In this document: positions 61,582 through 64,000 of the stretch, in pieces
How positions within the stretch are numbered: the first letter of the stretch is position 1
Layout of the letters: each line of letters begins with the position of its first letter
Source of the DNA: Flavobacteriaceae bacterium
GTDB taxonomy: Bacteria > Bacteroidota > Bacteroidia > Flavobacteriales > Flavobacteriaceae
DNA length: 64,000 nucleotides
Direction: 5' to 3'
Assembly (NCBI GenBank): GCA_031277535.1
Contig: JAITMD010000004.1
Span: forward strand, 1 to 64,000
Program-made: the position numbers and the translations under genes
Notes under the pieces: generated by a model
The model's database searches: none
The model's input: only the letters and a program-made list of their open reading frames with translations
What the model was told of the DNA's origin: nothing

Positions 61582-62319
61582 ATGAATACCATTTCGTTTT
61601 TAAAAGACCTTACAGCTTTACCTCTTAGTCAATTAGCTTTAATTAGTTTAGGACTTAATTTGCTATTGTGTTTAGCTTCTATTGTTTTCTATTTGGTAGT
61701 TCATAAAATTGCTTCAAATCAAAAACTATTAGCACCTTATCAAATATGGAGGGGAAGCGATATTTTTCAGGTCGGGATAACAGTTCTTTGCAATGCTTTT
61801 GTACTGGTGTTAGGTGTTTATTTATGGAAATATCAAATCGTACAAATCAATTTTAATGCTTCTTGGGGTACTGTACTATGGCAAGTCATAGTATTAGTCT
61901 TGGTGATGGATTTTCTAATGTACGTGTTTCACCGTTTGGCACATATGCCAATTATTTATTCTTTTATTCATCGCAAACATCATGACCACACGCATGTGAA
62001 TGCTTTAAGCCTATTTGTGTTAAGCCCTTTTGAAGCAATAGGTTTTGGACTATTTTTGATTGTTGTTTTAGGTTGTTTCTCTTTTAGTTATCAAGCTATT
62101 ATGCTGTATTTGTTAATTAATTTGCTTTGGGGAACTATAGGTCATTTCAATATTGAATTATTCCCTGCTTTTGCAAAGAGTATGGTAGGACAATTGATAG
62201 GAACGGCACGTTTTCACAATACCCATCATCAAATGCCACAGGCGAATTATGGTTTTTATACTACACTATGGGATAAAATAGCAGGTACGTTTAGTAGCAC
62301 ACCCAAAGGAGGTGAATAA
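61582..62319 (+). CDS. Fatty-acid-hydroxylase/sterol-desaturase family membrane enzyme
   Basis: The chosen ATG at 61582 gives 245 residues. A TTG at 61528 would add 18 residues, less likely. Four or five membrane helices are seen. The di-iron histidine boxes of the family are present in order: HRLAH, HRKHHDHTH, then HFNIE and HNTHHQ. These enzymes hydroxylate or desaturate lipids at the inner membrane. The substrate cannot be read; in related bacteria it may be a fatty acid, a sterol-like or a carotenoid lipid. A tiny frame starts in the stop codon (TAATG). Confidence 0.85.
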   Translation: MNTISFLKDLTALPLSQLALISLGLNLLLCLASIVFYLVVHKIASNQKLLAPYQIWRGSDIFQVGITVLCNAFVLVLGVYLWKYQIVQINFNASWGTVLWQVIVLVLVMDFLMYVFHRLAHMPIIYSFIHRKHHDHTHVNALSLFVLSPFEAIGFGLFLIVVLGCFSFSYQAIMLYLLINLLWGTIGHFNIELFPAFAKSMVGQLIGTARFHNTHHQMPQANYGFYTTLWDKIAGTFSSTPKGGE

Positions 62320-62423
62320 TGAAAAAGATGCAAATAGCCTCTGTTCTTTTAGTGTTTGTTTTTTTATACCTTAAAGGTATAAAGTGTGTTTTCTTTACAT
62401 ACCTTTTGATTGTTTACTCTTAA
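62319..62423 (+). pseudogene. Short signal-peptide-like frame overlapping the desaturase stop
   Basis: An ATG in TAATG starts 34 codons: MKKMQIASVLLVFVFLYLKG, then a hydrophobic tail and a stop. The start looks like the signal peptide of an exported protein, and the stop/start overlap is typical of an operon. No mature domain follows, so this is probably the remaining 5' end of a deleted gene. Confidence 0.3.
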
Positions 62424-62796
62424 AAATGTTGTGAATCTTTGTTTTTTGTAGTAAATAATTTTGCTAAATGGTTTGTGTTAGCTGAAATTTAATTTTTTTA
62501 ACTACTTGTTAACATTTTGTTTTTTGCTGTTTTTTATGATTTTTTGTAATTTATTCTGAATAAATATTTGAATCGTATAAGTATATATATCTATAATGTG
62601 TTTATTGAATTATCTTCAAAAATGTATCATAAAATATAAAAAAATAACAATATTTTACTGTCTGGGTTGAGTGGGTGTCTTGTGTTTATGATTTGTGATT
62701 TTTACATAAATAATCTTTAAAAATTAAGGAACATTGTTTAATATTTATTTAAAAATAACATTGTTTGATAATTTAGTAATGAAAAAACACAATGTC
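62424..62796. other. Gene-free upstream region of the third adhesin
   Basis: About 370 very AT-rich bases with several long T runs and no reading frame of interest. ACATTGTTT occurs twice near the adhesin start, at about 62731 and 62758. No clear TAnnTTTG element. Confidence 0.6.
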
Positions 62797-64000
62797 ATGA
62801 AAAGAAAATTATTATCTGTTGCTTTACTTATGTGTGGATATTTATCATATTCGCAAGTAGGGGTTGGTACACTTCAACCAAGCAATTCTGCTATTTTAGA
62901 TTTGAAATCAAACAATAGAGGGCTTTTAATACCTAAAATTCCACTGAAAAGCCTTTTAGATGCACAATCAATTAATGGTGGTAGTCCAGAGTTAGGATTA
63001 TTAGTATTTAATACCACTAAAAATGATAATATTCGTCCAGGATATTACTATTGGGGAAAAGCATATGACGGTACAGGAGCAGCTGAGCATTGGGTAGCAT
63101 TAGGAGACGATTTATCTGCTGTAATGAACAAAACAAAATTTGTGTTCTCAGTAGAGAAAGAACAGTTTATTTTAAGTGATCAAAATGGGAAACTTGCTGC
63201 TATTCCTTTAATAGATTTACAAATTGTGACTAATCTTACGCCAGATCCAAAGGAAGCAGGTACTTATACATATGTGAATGAATTAGGGAAAGAAAGTAAA
63301 ATTACAGTTTTACAAGATGTTATTAATAATTTTAAAGAGATTATTACGAATGATAAAGTAATCAAAGAGATTGTTAATGCTTTAAAAGGGAAGTTTGGAA
63401 ATGTCGTATATGATGTAAGTGATAATAAGTTTTATTATTTAGATGATAAAGGGGTTAAACAACTGATACAGTGGTCTGACTTAGACACAACAAATAAAAC
63501 CTTCCAAATAGAAAAATATAATGGAATAGAGAGTTTAGTTGTTACAGATTCTAAGAATGGAAAAATAGCACTTCCTGTAGCAGACATTGCTAAAAACTCA
63601 ACATTTATTACAGAATTAGTTACAAATCAAAAGTTTGTTGACGAAATTACTAATAACCAGAAGTTTATACAGAATATCATCAATAAATTAAAAGGTGTTT
63701 ATGGTAATGTAGTATATCAAGGGGGAAGTTTCTACTATTACGATGCAAATGGAAAGTTAGAACCTATTAAATGGGAAGACTTAAATGCTATAAATGAGCG
63801 TTTTGAATTGTTGAAAACACCGAATGGAGACTTCTTAGCAGTAACAGATTCTGATAGAAAAACGGTTCAAGTAGATATTAGGGAAATAGCGAAAAGTAGT
63901 TTCTTTGTTAATGAGTTATCTGAGAATAATTCATTTATCACCAACATCGTAAACAAGTTGAAAGGTAAATATGGAAACGTATATTACGATGGAAAAGACT
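62797..64000 (+). CDS. Third large QVGVGT-cap adhesin, 3' end outside window
   Basis: The frame is open from 62779 (ATG) and 62797 (ATG) to the window edge, at least 401 residues. The second start gives the better signal peptide, MKRKLLSVALLMCGYLSYSQ. The mature start is QVGVGTLQPSNSAILDL and continues GLLIPKIPL, the cap of the 768 and 17641 products. After a 100-residue domain there are repeating units of about 110 residues with LKGKFGNVVYD, LKGVYGNVVYQ and LKGKYGNVYYD, each followed by a short FYYxDxxGK strand. These match the VGDVINNF/GNVTYV units of the 17641 product in outline. A surface fibre or adhesin role is inferred. Confidence 0.75.
   Translation, partial: MKRKLLSVALLMCGYLSYSQVGVGTLQPSNSAILDLKSNNRGLLIPKIPLKSLLDAQSINGGSPELGLLVFNTTKNDNIRPGYYYWGKAYDGTGAAEHWVALGDDLSAVMNKTKFVFSVEKEQFILSDQNGKLAAIPLIDLQIVTNLTPDPKEAGTYTYVNELGKESKITVLQDVINNFKEIITNDKVIKEIVNALKGKFGNVVYDVSDNKFYYLDDKGVKQLIQWSDLDTTNKTFQIEKYNGIESLVVTDSKNGKIALPVADIAKNSTFITELVTNQKFVDEITNNQKFIQNIINKLKGVYGNVVYQGGSFYYYDANGKLEPIKWEDLNAINERFELLKTPNGDFLAVTDSDRKTVQVDIREIAKSSFFVNELSENNSFITNIVNKLKGKYGNVYYDGKD

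Overview
The window looks like chromosomal DNA of a low-GC Flavobacteriales bacterium, most like Myroides or a close relative. The evidence is strong AT bias, weak ribosome-binding sites, promoters with a TAnnTTTG -7 element, PorP/SprF and type B sorting-domain proteins of the type IX secretion system (T9SS), TPR-fused histidine kinases, DUF3857/transglutaminase proteins, and surface proteins whose mature N-terminus begins QVGVGT. The genus is an inference. I see no tRNA, rRNA, CRISPR array or transposase.

Layout. 1-185 is the tail of a metallo-beta-lactamase-fold gene. 768-11365 is a six-gene surface operon: a repetitive QVGVGT adhesin, three more exported proteins (the last with a type B T9SS sorting domain), a PorP/SprF protein and a PorE-like TPR/propeller/OmpA protein. 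11480-17000 holds a membrane-bound LuxR regulator, a DUF5367 protein, a broken hipA fragment, an unknown cysteine-rich gene, an alpha/beta hydrolase and a DUF4304 gene. 17641-23976 is a second adhesin locus: one 1324-residue protein and three small paralogues with the same N-terminal cap. 24614-31690 is an envelope operon on the minus strand (TPR/MORN protein, active transglutaminase, inactive transglutaminase). 32070-43510 contains outer-membrane barrels, a LytS/LytTR pair, a lipoprotein serine hydrolase, an orphan lipoprotein kinase, a SIMPL protein, a lipoprotein and a GNAT enzyme.

43758-46480 holds an aldo/keto reductase, a macro-domain hydrolase and a GxxExxY nuclease-like gene, with three copies of a 98-bp GGATT-rich hairpin and the deleted remains of a second GxxExxY gene. 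46485-52282 is a co-directional run of immunity-like or unknown genes (SUKH, DUF4303, a PD-(D/E)XK-like protein and others) with no recognisable toxin. 52336-55226 is a TPR histidine kinase with its NarL-type regulator. 55444-62319 carries a secreted protein, a leucine-rich protein, a DUF1016 nuclease with a palindromic element inside its reading frame, a GNAT enzyme, a WG/Sel1-repeat protein and a fatty-acid-hydroxylase-type membrane enzyme. A third large QVGVGT adhesin starts at 62797 and runs off the end.

Most striking: (i) the adhesin operon, which looks like a self-contained T9SS surface-fibre module; (ii) the GxxExxY/hairpin element with a clean internal deletion; (iii) a palindrome present once in frame inside the DUF1016 gene and once between genes, with compensatory arm changes; (iv) two arrays of ATGGA/TCCAT boxes spaced exactly 11 bp apart in gene-free DNA; (v) short tandem repeats upstream of the second adhesin.
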